52,591 nt of DNA from a bacterium (GTDB taxonomy: Bacteria; Vulcanimicrobiota; Xenobia; Xenobiales; JADMJV01). Made by a program: the position numbers and the translations under genes. A model generated the notes under the pieces. The model ran no database searches. It was not told where the DNA came from and was given only the letters and a program-made list of their open reading frames with translations. The stretch is from NCBI GenBank assembly GCA_018266105.1, contig JAFEBA010000056.1, positions 71,783 through 124,373 of the forward strand, written 5' to 3'. Of this stretch, positions 1 to 7,862 are shown piece by piece (the first letter of the stretch is position 1; each line of letters begins with the position of its first letter).

Positions 1-546
1 GAAGGCACCAACGAGATCAACCGCCTGACCATCACCGGTTCGATCCTCAAGAAGGCCATGACCGGCAAACTCAACCTGCTGGCCGGCGTTTCCGAGACCG
101 AGAGCAATGTGCTCCAGGCCGAAAAGAAGATGGTCGTGAATGCCAAGAAAGCCGCTCTGCTGGCCGCCGGCACCGCGATCCAGACGATCGCCGCCGACAA
201 TCCCGAGGAGAAACACCAGGAAACCCTGATGCGCATCGCGGATCTGGCCATCGAGGTGTTCGCCATGGACAGCGCCTGGCTGCGCGCCGCCAAACAGGCC
301 GGCGAAAAGGGCGAGGACAAGATCGAGCTGCAGAAGGACATCCTCAATGTCTTCCTGGTCGATTCCACCACCCGCCTGTGGACCAACGCGCGCCAGTTGC
401 TGGCCAACCTGCTGCCCGCCGGTGAGGCCCTGCAGAAAACGGTGGGCAAGGTCGACTACCTGGTCGGCGCCGCTCCCGCCAACACCCAGATCCCGCTGCA
501 GCGCATCGCCGCCAAATTGCTGGAAGCCGGCAAGTACAACGCCTGA
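1..546 (+). CDS. Acyl-CoA dehydrogenase, C-terminal part (5' end outside window)
   Basis: The reading frame is open from the first base and ends with TGA at 544-546, leaving 181 residues of a larger flavoprotein. It opens with EGTNEINRLTITGSILKKAM, the conserved segment of acyl-CoA dehydrogenases in which the EGT(N/S)EI stretch lies near the FAD/acyl-CoA site. About 130 further helical residues follow, as in the long (about 590 residue) FadE/YusJ-like dehydrogenases that carry an extra C-terminal helical domain. The family oxidises acyl-CoA to trans-2-enoyl-CoA in beta-oxidation and passes electrons to ETF. The catalytic Glu region lies upstream and cannot be checked. A strong terminator follows directly, so this is the last gene of its transcript. 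The family call is firm; chain-length preference is unknown. Confidence 0.88.
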   Translation, partial: EGTNEINRLTITGSILKKAMTGKLNLLAGVSETESNVLQAEKKMVVNAKKAALLAAGTAIQTIAADNPEEKHQETLMRIADLAIEVFAMDSAWLRAAKQAGEKGEDKIELQKDILNVFLVDSTTRLWTNARQLLANLLPAGEALQKTVGKVDYLVGAAPANTQIPLQRIAAKLLEAGKYNA

Positions 547-563
547 TCGCCAAGGGTGAACCA

Positions 564-603
564 GAAGCCCCCGGTCTCTCGAAGGCCGGGGGCTTCTTTT
601 TTT
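564..603 (+). terminator. Rho-independent terminator after the acyl-CoA dehydrogenase gene
   Basis: An 11-bp perfect GC-rich stem (564-574 with 586-596) can be extended by three more pairs, including one G-U. Seven consecutive T (597-603) follow. It lies 17 bp after the stop codon at 546. It is a canonical intrinsic terminator for plus-strand transcription, and the minus-strand gene at 634 reads towards it. Confidence 0.93.
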
Positions 604-633
604 GAAAGCGTCACGGACTTGCCAATTGAGGGG

Positions 634-1899
634 CTACTCGGATTGCTTAGAAACGGATCGCCTCCATTTTGGCGACCTTCCCTCGCAGGAGGATGCCGGC
701 GGCCGGGAGGTGAGCTCTGGTAGAGATTCCGGTAGGCGACTTTTGCCGGGAGACTGGCGAAGTCCATCGGGCCAGGCCCTCTGTAAACGACCCAGAGCCT
801 CAGTCTGACAAAGTACCGTGTCACGCGCCGGGTCTCCCTGAAAGCGCATGGCCAGCCCTCCCAGCCCAGAAAAACCGCCGATCAGAAGCAGGGGAGGAAA
901 CCCGAGCAGGAAGGAGCCGGCAATCAGGACCCCGCCAGAAACCAGCAGAGCCGAACTTTTCAAAGCCGACCTCGGAGGCAAAGGTGGAGGCACAGGCAAG
1001 CACACATCCAGCAAGGCCGGACGCAGAGCCGTCAGGGCGAGATCCAAACGAGTTTGGCGTTCCGCCGTCAGGAGCAGGCGGAATCCGCTTAAGTCGGTGG
1101 TCAGACCCGCGGCCGAGACGACAACCGTGGCCGAGACCCGATCCGTAAAATCCAGGGCTTCCTGCTCGATGACGATCCCGTCCAGCACCCACAACACGGA
1201 AACAGGAGTTTCGTTCTCCATGTCTTGAGCCCAACTGATGGCGGCAAACAAGCCCTGGCACCCGGACTCCCGACAGTGGAGAGTCGGAATCTGAGGGCTC
1301 TGAGCCCACACCTCGCGAAGACTGGGGCAGCCGGTCCAGCGGACCGCGTATGAGAACCCATCCACCGGCTCCATCCCTACCATCAGACGCAAAGGCGCGG
1401 CGAAAGCGGCGTTTCTAAGCAGCTCGGCGATCTGCTCTTGTTGGGGACGGCTTGCTGTCACCGCCAGTCGGGCGCGCGTACTCGGAACCACCTTGGTGCG
1501 CTCCAAACGTTCACCGTTCCAGGTCAGTCCCTCGTGGCTGTCGGGTGGGGCGTAGGTCAGCCCCCCAGAATGAGCGGCCCCACGCAAAGCCCGCTGAAAA
1601 TGATCCATGGCCTTCGTCGGCGCCGGTTCCACTCGAAAGAAAGCCTGCTCGGCCTCTTCCAGGCTGCAGGCCTTTGCAAACTGAACGCTGACTTCGTGCG
1701 AGCTACGATTCACCTCCACCGACTCGTTGTTCCAGGTCACCGCAGCCTGAACCAACTTCAAGATCCAGTGCTGCGGACTGGGAAGCTGGTGAGCCGATAG
1801 TTTGTGAAAGGCCTTGTTTCGATCCAGCGTAAAGGCTCCGCTAGAATCGAGCTCTCCAGCTTGTCGCTCAGACTCGACCATCTGTTCAATATCGTCCAT
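634..1899 (-). CDS. Membrane protein with degenerate Hsp90/GHKL-like N-terminal region (function unknown)
   Basis: I chose the ATG at 1899 (MDDIEQMVESERQ) because AGGAAACC precedes it. The same frame stays open upstream, but only as the shadow of the neighbouring gene. The product is 421 residues. Residues 1-120 include GAFTLDRNKAFHKL and WILKLVQAAV, which resemble the first helices and N-box of Hsp90/GHKL ATPases. A segment LLRNAAFAAPLRLMVG follows. The usual Asn of the ATP-binding N-box and the glycine-rich motifs are not recognisable, so ATP binding is doubtful. Two adjoining hydrophobic stretches near residue 340 (ALLVSGGVLIAGSFLLGF, then PPLLLIGGFSGLGGLAM) look like a helical hairpin in the membrane. 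A polar Ser/Arg-rich tail of about 70 residues ends the protein. The gene lies 205 bp downstream of the DA1-like peptidase gene on the same strand, possibly co-transcribed. The GHKL relationship is an inference from a weak pattern. Confidence 0.6.
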   Translation of the reverse strand: MDDIEQMVESERQAGELDSSGAFTLDRNKAFHKLSAHQLPSPQHWILKLVQAAVTWNNESVEVNRSSHEVSVQFAKACSLEEAEQAFFRVEPAPTKAMDHFQRALRGAAHSGGLTYAPPDSHEGLTWNGERLERTKVVPSTRARLAVTASRPQQEQIAELLRNAAFAAPLRLMVGMEPVDGFSYAVRWTGCPSLREVWAQSPQIPTLHCRESGCQGLFAAISWAQDMENETPVSVLWVLDGIVIEQEALDFTDRVSATVVVSAAGLTTDLSGFRLLLTAERQTRLDLALTALRPALLDVCLPVPPPLPPRSALKSSALLVSGGVLIAGSFLLGFPPLLLIGGFSGLGGLAMRFQGDPARDTVLCQTEALGRLQRAWPDGLRQSPGKSRLPESLPELTSRPPASSCEGRSPKWRRSVSKQSE

Positions 1900-2104
1900 T
1901 GCTGTGGTTTCCTGGCAGCCAGGCTCGACCCTTCGTCCCGTCTCCGCTTCAAATCGCCGCCCGAGGGGCGGAGCTCCTGGCAGGACGCAAGCGCCCGGCG
2001 CTAGAGTTTTTGCGCGCCAACCTGAGCAACCAGGAGTGTGAGATCGCAGCGGACTGTTGCTGGCGACCCAGGGTTTCCAGGACAAGTAGGACCCGACCAG
2101 ACCA

Positions 2105-3061
2105 TTAGTTCCGTTTATATTTGGCCGGAATATCCCGACTGCTGAGCAGCTCGGACAGAAAGCGAGCGGTTCCATGGGCCTTCTCCCAGGCAAGGCAGGC
2201 GCGCAAGCCACCACCGTAAACGGGACAAGGATTATCCACCATGACCTGAGCCAACTCTGGGTAGTCGAGATGCAGCGCGCATTGATATTGCATCCAGACT
2301 GCAAATCCTTCGGTGAGTTCGTCCGAGAGCGGGGGGCAATTCTCATGCTGCCAGGCGTGAGCCAGTTCATGAACCAAAACCAACACGCAGAGATGGTCGG
2401 GATAATCCCCCTTAACCCAGATCCAGCCCTCTGAACTATGCAAGCCACCGGGCCCGCCACCAGGCAATGCCCTGGAATATTGGCGCACCCGGACCTCGGG
2501 TTGCTCCAATGTCAACTTGAGCTCGGGAACGCGGGTCAGACTCAATCCCATGACCTCGTGCAAGAATTCGTAGGCGGCCGGATACAAATCCAGCCCCTCC
2601 TGGAGGGTGCTCACTTGCGAGGCCCAGCAGAATCGGCAGCGACCCTCCAACAGTTCCACACCTATGGCCCGGCAGGTGTCACAAGGACAACACGAGGGAC
2701 AGAAGATTCCCTCGGGAACGATGATGTAGTGCTCGCTGCAATCTCGCTGACAGTGGAGGCAAAACTTACGCTCGAGAATGCAGCGCGGACAGTATCCTGG
2801 CCTGGAGGTCTCCGCGAAAATGGGCAGGCTGCAAACCACACAGAGCGGCTTTCCCTCTGCGCAGGCGTGACAATAAGAAGTGGTGGTTGAGAGCTCGTCG
2901 TCGTCCTCAAAATAGTGAGTGATCCCGTCGTCCGGGAGAATCGCTCGCTCACAGTAGGGACAGTCGGGGAGATACCGGATGCAGTCTTCGCAAGCCGGCT
3001 GCTCCCGAGTGGTTAGCCAGGCCTTCAGTACGTTCTGGTTGCAGCAACTGCAAACGACCAC
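2105..3061 (-). CDS. Cys-rich zinc-knuckle protein with C-terminal DA1-like metallopeptidase domain
   Basis: The product has 318 residues. The first 160 or so hold about ten Cys pairs (for example CEDC, CPYC, CHAC, CVVC, CPRC, CLHC, CPSC, CDTC, CRFC), a string of LIM/zinc-ribbon-like knuckles. The C-terminal half carries HELAH at residues 231-235, followed by EGFAVW with Glu251. This is the gluzincin arrangement HExxH plus downstream Glu, and the spacing and the HAW context resemble the peptidase domain of plant DA1 proteins, which also place LIM zinc domains before a HEMMH peptidase. No signal peptide or membrane segment is seen, so the protein is probably cytoplasmic. It starts with ATG about 100 bp from the divergent TPR gene at 3163. 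The substrate is unknown. Metallopeptidase and zinc-ribbon calls are well supported by motifs; kinship to DA1 is moderately supported. Confidence 0.78.
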   Translation of the reverse strand: MVVCSCCNQNVLKAWLTTREQPACEDCIRYLPDCPYCERAILPDDGITHYFEDDDELSTTTSYCHACAEGKPLCVVCSLPIFAETSRPGYCPRCILERKFCLHCQRDCSEHYIIVPEGIFCPSCCPCDTCRAIGVELLEGRCRFCWASQVSTLQEGLDLYPAAYEFLHEVMGLSLTRVPELKLTLEQPEVRVRQYSRALPGGGPGGLHSSEGWIWVKGDYPDHLCVLVLVHELAHAWQHENCPPLSDELTEGFAVWMQYQCALHLDYPELAQVMVDNPCPVYGGGLRACLAWEKAHGTARFLSELLSSRDIPAKYKRN

Positions 3062-3162
3062 AAGTCAGTCTAGATCATTCGTGTTGCCATTTTTATTGGG
3101 CAAGGCTCCCCATTGGAACCATCCAAGGCAGGACTCGCAAGCGCATAGCCTAACTATTTTGA

Positions 3163-5163
3163 ATGGCAGCGGAAGGCACTCCGGCCTGGGCCGGGCAGCT
3201 ACAGACCTCTCTGGACTTCTGGTCCAAAGGTCGCTGCGACCTGGGCGGTCGGGGCCTGCAACAGGTGCTGTTACAGTTGCGAGGGCCGGACTTCTCGCTC
3301 TGGCGCGCGCTGGTCTACAATCAGCTGGCCCTGCTTTCAAATCAGATGGGCCACTGGCAGTATGCCAAGGAACAGTGGGAACTGGCCAACGAGACCTGGC
3401 GAGAGAGCGGAATGCACCCCGGAGCCCCGGAACTGCAGGCCACTCTAGAGTGGTATTTCCAACTACTGAGCCATTATGGCTTCGCCGAGCGGGCTCAAAG
3501 CATCCGCCAGCTGCACGAGCAGAAGCAACCCCCCCTGCTCAACCCCTGGGATGAACCCGCCGAAAAACCCCAGCTGACCCCCCTTTCGCAGGTTCCGGCA
3601 TCGCCCCCACCTCGCCTTGAGGTCGCCAGCCAGGAAACTTACGCGCCGGTTGGGGGCCAACGGGTGGCCAGCCGCTCCCTGGCGGAGCAAGGTTTTGCCG
3701 ACTGGGATGAACTGCTCTGTCAGGCCCTGAAGGCAGCCGCCGAGGGCAAATTGCAACCAGCTCTGGCCTCGGTGGATAAAGCCAAGTCACTGGTGATCGG
3801 CAAAAAGCACGAGCAGGCCCTGATCTACAACGCCGAAGCCATCTGCGGCTTTCTGGCCGGGGACTACTCTCAGTCTTCGTTGGCGCGCCAGGAAGCCATC
3901 AACTTCTGGCTGGCCCTGGATGAGTCCGTCAGTCCTTATGCAGGCACCAACCATCAGCGCTACATTGAGGCCCTGAACCAGGCTGGCCAAACTCAGGCCG
4001 CCAACATCGTGGCCCAACGACATTCGCAAATGAAGTGTCCGCTCATTGACCCCTGGGCCGATCTGGAAAGCGGGCTCAAATCTGGGCAATGGGAAACCAC
4101 TCAATTCAATATCCTCGAAGACTGGAGTTCGCGAGTCGAGATGGCCCTGCGCTTTCGGGTTCGCGGCAATCTGCTGGAGGCCCAGAAAGAGCTGGGCCTG
4201 CTTGAGCAGCAGATGTCACTGGAGCAGATGCAGCAATGCCCGGGCGCTCTGCTTATGCAACTGCAATCGATCATGGCCTACGCCACCGGAGACTACGATT
4301 CTGCTCAGGTGCTGTTTCGCAAGGCCGTTACCGTCTGGGAGGCCTTGGAACCTCGTCAGCGCCACGATTTACCCTACCTGGGCCAGCTTAAGGAACTCAT
4401 GAAAACCTACGGTCTTGAATCTCTGGCCGAGATCCTGGGTGAGCGCCTCTGTGATCCGTTTGTGACCTACAAGGCCGAGCATCAGATGCGCCAGGTGTCG
4501 GTGGACGAAGACCAGGGTGACGACCAGCACCCCCGGGAAGAGTGGGAAAACCAGATTCGCGAGGCCTGGGAGATGGCCCTCAAAGGCCGGTGGGATTCGG
4601 CGCGGCGCCACGCTGCCAAAGCCGAACGCCAGGCCAAACTGCTGGGTCAGACCGACCTGAGGGTCTGCTATAGCCTCAACTCCCAGGCGGTCTTTGCGAG
4701 TGCAGCCGGTGACTATAGCGACTCGGATGAACTCCAGGAGGAAGCCATCCGGGCCTGGCGTCGGGGCTCTCACCTGCCCGCCGCGCGCACGGCCTACAGC
4801 GAATTCTGCTTAATCTTGCGAGAAGCGGGCTGGTCGGGCATGGCCGCCATCCTGGAAGAAATTTGGGACAAACCGGTGGCTCGCAGCGCCTTCAACCCGG
4901 CCCTGCTGCCGCCCGAGGCGCTTTCCAAGACCGCCATGAAGATCATCGAGGCCGTCAAAGAGGAAGAACCGGACGACGGCATTTTGCGACTCCCTTCGCT
5001 GCCCCGCGCGGAAAGGCGACCGCAACAGGGCCTGCCCATCGGCAAGATTGCCGCCAGCCTGCTGCTGGTGAGCGCGATCGCTTGCGGCAGTCTTTACGCC
5101 TATGAGGCCTACATCAAACCCCGTCTGGCCAGGAGTGCACCGCATACGCAGGCCAGGCCCTAA
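3163..5163 (+). CDS. Tail-anchored protein with four TPR-like helical modules
   Basis: The product has 666 residues. A TGA in frame (3160-3162) sits directly before the ATG, so translation cannot start earlier; no clear ribosome binding site is seen. The soluble part is built from four copies of a roughly 120-residue helical module, at about residues 9-130, 178-300, 311-440 and 465-585. Each module has an 'NQLA...GDY..A...A...W' core typical of TPR helices. The first three end in a short PWD- or DPF-like motif (LLNPWDE, LIDPWADLE, CDPFVTY). A single hydrophobic helix near the C-terminus (IGKIAASLLLVSAIACGSLYA) followed by basic residues looks like a tail anchor, with the modules in the cytoplasm. 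TPR modules bind protein partners; none can be named. It is convergent with the methyltransferase gene at 5178. Confidence 0.7.
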   Translation: MAAEGTPAWAGQLQTSLDFWSKGRCDLGGRGLQQVLLQLRGPDFSLWRALVYNQLALLSNQMGHWQYAKEQWELANETWRESGMHPGAPELQATLEWYFQLLSHYGFAERAQSIRQLHEQKQPPLLNPWDEPAEKPQLTPLSQVPASPPPRLEVASQETYAPVGGQRVASRSLAEQGFADWDELLCQALKAAAEGKLQPALASVDKAKSLVIGKKHEQALIYNAEAICGFLAGDYSQSSLARQEAINFWLALDESVSPYAGTNHQRYIEALNQAGQTQAANIVAQRHSQMKCPLIDPWADLESGLKSGQWETTQFNILEDWSSRVEMALRFRVRGNLLEAQKELGLLEQQMSLEQMQQCPGALLMQLQSIMAYATGDYDSAQVLFRKAVTVWEALEPRQRHDLPYLGQLKELMKTYGLESLAEILGERLCDPFVTYKAEHQMRQVSVDEDQGDDQHPREEWENQIREAWEMALKGRWDSARRHAAKAERQAKLLGQTDLRVCYSLNSQAVFASAAGDYSDSDELQEEAIRAWRRGSHLPAARTAYSEFCLILREAGWSGMAAILEEIWDKPVARSAFNPALLPPEALSKTAMKIIEAVKEEEPDDGILRLPSLPRAERRPQQGLPIGKIAASLLLVSAIACGSLYAYEAYIKPRLARSAPHTQARP

Positions 5164-5177
5164 GTTGGTGAGCTGGT

Positions 5178-5885
5178 CTAAGACCTGGAGCGGCAAACAA
5201 AGATCTGTTTGGGCGCACCGCTGGCGAACGGAGTGCGGTCGAAATCCCCGTATTTCATCAGCACCTCAAATCCAGCCCGGTCCAACAGCCCGGACATTTC
5301 CTGGGGAAAATAGCAGCGCAACACCAGCTGTTCCACGGCGCTGGGAAAACGCCAGGTGGTATGGACGCACTGGCTGGCATCGTCATAAAAGGAAGACTCC
5401 AAAACTTCAAATTCAGAACCGTCGAAAGCTTGCCGAATCTCGCCCGGATCGCGAGCCAATAAGGCCACATTGGGATTGAAGAGGTCGAAAATAAAACGAC
5501 CGCCGGGCTGAAGATGAGCCCGGACCCGGGCCAACAGCTTCAATACGTCCTGATAATCGTGCAAATGCTGCATCGAGTTAAACGGCATCAGGATCAGGGC
5601 GAATCGCCGGCCCAGGTCAAACACCCGAGCATCGCCCGAAATCCAGGTCAGATCCGGGGCCTTCTCGCGAGCGCGGTTGAGCATTCCCGGAGAGCGATCG
5701 AGACCCACGATTTCGACGCCAGCTCGGGCGATGGGTATGGTCAGCCGACCCGTGCCACACGCCAGCTCGAGCACCGTCCCACCTGCTCGTCGCGACTCTT
5801 CTGCGTAAAAATCCAGATCTTCGCAAAACCCCTGATGCAGCCGATCGTACATCACACCATTGCGATAGAGCGGTTCTTCAGTCAC
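5178..5885 (-). CDS. Class I SAM-dependent methyltransferase
   Basis: The product has 235 residues. Motif I is VLELACGTGRLTIPIA, the glycine-rich S-adenosylmethionine loop. It is followed by an acidic residue at the end of strand 2 (IVGLDRS), motif II around ISGDARVFDL, and motif III HLQPGGRFIFDLFNP. This is the complete Methyltransf_25/11-type Rossmann core with a substrate-shaping C-terminal beta region. The substrate cannot be predicted from the sequence. It is the last gene of the minus-strand group cupin-phosphatase-kinase-methyltransferase, 67 bp after the kinase stop. It meets the plus-strand TPR gene tail to tail with only 14 bp between, and no terminator hairpin is visible there. Confidence 0.85.
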   Translation of the reverse strand: MTEEPLYRNGVMYDRLHQGFCEDLDFYAEESRRAGGTVLELACGTGRLTIPIARAGVEIVGLDRSPGMLNRAREKAPDLTWISGDARVFDLGRRFALILMPFNSMQHLHDYQDVLKLLARVRAHLQPGGRFIFDLFNPNVALLARDPGEIRQAFDGSEFEVLESSFYDDASQCVHTTWRFPSAVEQLVLRCYFPQEMSGLLDRAGFEVLMKYGDFDRTPFASGAPKQIFVCRSRS

Positions 5886-5952
5886 CCCGACAGACCAGCC
5901 TTTCAGATTTGTTGCCGTCTACGCGAAACCGGCCGCGGAGCCAAACCCACGG

Positions 5953-7305
5953 TCACTTTGAGCGGCGTACCGGCCAGCATAGATCCGTTTCCCAGCGCTC
6001 AGCCTTGGACTGGTTGGCTTCCCCAATGCGTCGCACCTCGTAAAACTGACTGCCGGGTTTCAGGCCCTGGCCGTTGATCCATTCTCGTAATCGATTCCGT
6101 TCGGCCGGAAGTTGCTCGTAGTCACCGGTCACCACCAACCAGGCCAGCTGACCATCAGGCAGACGGAAGGAAGCCAATCCCTTGGGCGGAGGCGAACCCT
6201 CCGGCAACAGAATGCCCACCTTCAAAACCCTGCCGCTGGAATCATAAAGCACCACCGGTCGTCCATTGACACCTTGCAGACTGCTTTGCTCCAAGACTTT
6301 GGCCAAAACTTCCTCGGGCTGCTGGCCAGGCTGAACATTCAGACCCCAGCCTCCCTGCTCGGGCGCGAAGACCAGCACCGGAGTGGGCGCTGGGACGCGG
6401 GTGGGCGAAACTGTAACCGAGGGTGAGGGTGAAGGAGGCTGAGGTGATGGGGAGGGCCGAGGCCAGACCCAGTAGCCACCCGCGCAGAATCCAGCCAGCA
6501 CCAAAGTCCAGAGCGGGGGACGCGGTCGGGGCCGCTTTAGAGGAGTGCCCTGACCCAGCAGAGCCTGGCGCATTTCTCGTGCGCTGGCATAACGTTGCTC
6601 AGGGTCCAGTCGTAAAGCCGTGTCCAGCACCTCGGCCAGTTCCGGGGGTAAGTCAGGCCGATGAAAGAGGATCGGTTTACAGCAGCCCATCTGGATCTGT
6701 AAACCGGTGAGCAATACGTAGTAGGTGGCCGCCAGCGAATACAAATCGGAGCGAACCGTGCCTTTGCCCACCATCTGCTCGGGCGAGCAAAACATGACGG
6801 TTCCAGCCGTGGTCTGAGTGTTGTCGCTGATGCTGCGGGCCAGGCCAAAATCGACCAGAATCAAGCGGCCGCTCTGTCGCTCCCGAATCAGGTTGCCCGG
6901 CTTGATGTCGCGGTGAATGATGGCCGGGTCCAGCCCATGCAGGTAGTCCAGAATGGACAGAATTTCCAGAAGATCCTTGTGAGCCTGTGCGCCCGTCATG
7001 GAGCCCGCCTCGACCGCCAGCGTGTCTCCTGCCACATAGTCCATCACCAGATAATGCAGCCCATCCTGGACGAAGAAATCCCTCACCTTAGGAATTCCCG
7101 CGTGCTGCAGGCGGCTCAGGGTGGTAGCTTCCTCACGAAAGCGCCTTGTCGCCCACTCGTCCTCGGACGGGTGCATCTCTTTGACCGCACAGAGTCCTTG
7201 CAAACGATCGTCATAGGCCAGAAAAACCGAGCCCATCCCCCCCGACTTGATGGCCTCGCGCACCAGGTAGCGGTCCTGAAGCCTCTCCCCCACTCTCAGT
7301 GCCAT
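5953..7305 (-). CDS. Transmembrane Hanks-type Ser/Thr protein kinase with C-terminal sensor-like domain
   Basis: The product has 450 residues. The kinase domain spans about residues 12-265, with the glycine loop SGGMGSVF, Lys in CAVKEM, the catalytic loop HRDIKPGN (His131, Arg132, Asp133), DFG (Asp152), an activation segment ending CSPEQM, and SDLYSLAAT in subdomain IX. All catalytic residues are present, so it should be active. One transmembrane helix (about 282-300) follows, then a Pro/Ser/Thr-rich linker and a roughly 120-residue outer domain. The end of that domain (LREWINGQGLKPGSQFYEVR) resembles the GyrI-like/SOUL small-ligand fold; this last link is weak. The gene starts 2 bp after the phosphatase gene, so the two are probably translationally coupled. 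It probably signals an external cue by phosphorylating cytoplasmic targets. Confidence 0.88.
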   Translation of the reverse strand: MALRVGERLQDRYLVREAIKSGGMGSVFLAYDDRLQGLCAVKEMHPSEDEWATRRFREEATTLSRLQHAGIPKVRDFFVQDGLHYLVMDYVAGDTLAVEAGSMTGAQAHKDLLEILSILDYLHGLDPAIIHRDIKPGNLIRERQSGRLILVDFGLARSISDNTQTTAGTVMFCSPEQMVGKGTVRSDLYSLAATYYVLLTGLQIQMGCCKPILFHRPDLPPELAEVLDTALRLDPEQRYASAREMRQALLGQGTPLKRPRPRPPLWTLVLAGFCAGGYWVWPRPSPSPQPPSPSPSVTVSPTRVPAPTPVLVFAPEQGGWGLNVQPGQQPEEVLAKVLEQSSLQGVNGRPVVLYDSSGRVLKVGILLPEGSPPPKGLASFRLPDGQLAWLVVTGDYEQLPAERNRLREWINGQGLKPGSQFYEVRRIGEANQSKAERWETDLCWPVRRSK

Positions 7306-7307
7306 CT

Positions 7308-7862
7308 TTATCTCAGGGGCCTGATTTCGGCCGGGCGAAAATGCGGAAGGCTCTGATGTGCGGTCGTGGGCCGGGCCAACGCCCAGATCTGCAAAAATCG
7401 CAGCGGGTCACCGTGCGAGACCAGCAAAAAACAATGCTCGCCAGGCTCTTTCTCCAACTCCTCGACGAGGGCCGCGAGCCTGGCCGTCAGATCCTGAGCG
7501 GACTCGACTCCAGGCTGAGTCTGACCGGATTCATCCTGGAGCCAGACCGGCTCATAGTTGCGGGCCGAACTTCCCTCCCAAGCTCCGAAGAAACGCTCAC
7601 GCAGACGAACCTCCAGACGCGGAGGCGGACATCCCAAGACCCGGGCGGCGATCTCGGCCGTCTGGCGGGTGCGCAAGAAATCGGAGCAAAGAATCCTGGT
7701 CTCAGGCCCCAAGCCGCTGGCCCGAGCATTCTCTTCGGCCTGCTGTTGACCCAGGGGACTCAAACCGTAAGCCTGACACCCCTGCTCAGGCGAGCTGATA
7801 ATCTTATCCGCCAGGTTCGCTTCACTCTCGCCGTGGCGCATTAGAAAATAGCGATTGTTCAC
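7308..7862 (-). CDS. Histidine phosphatase superfamily protein (phosphoglycerate mutase-like)
   Basis: The product has 184 residues. The N-terminal RHG motif (LMRHGESEAN) supplies the phospho-accepting His. SDFLRTRQTA gives the second conserved Arg, E in LRERFFGAWEG the acid/base region, and LLVSHGD the second catalytic His. This is the full active-site set of branch 1 histidine phosphatases (cofactor-dependent PGM, CobC, SixA-like, broad phosphatases). The short length and lack of a PGM insertion suggest a phosphatase rather than a glycolytic mutase. The start codon overlaps the cupin stop by 4 bp and the kinase follows after 2 bp, so a regulatory pairing with that kinase or a shared pathway is plausible but unproven. 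Confidence 0.87.
   Translation of the reverse strand: MNNRYFLMRHGESEANLADKIISSPEQGCQAYGLSPLGQQQAEENARASGLGPETRILCSDFLRTRQTAEIAARVLGCPPPRLEVRLRERFFGAWEGSSARNYEPVWLQDESGQTQPGVESAQDLTARLAALVEELEKEPGEHCFLLVSHGDPLRFLQIWALARPTTAHQSLPHFRPAEIRPLR

Noticed and set aside
1900..2460. In-frame upstream extension of the membrane protein gene at 634-1899
   Set aside because: The extension has random-like composition and overlaps the well-supported DA1-like gene in another frame. A good ribosome binding site exists at 1899. The remaining 205 bp between the genes shows no other feature.
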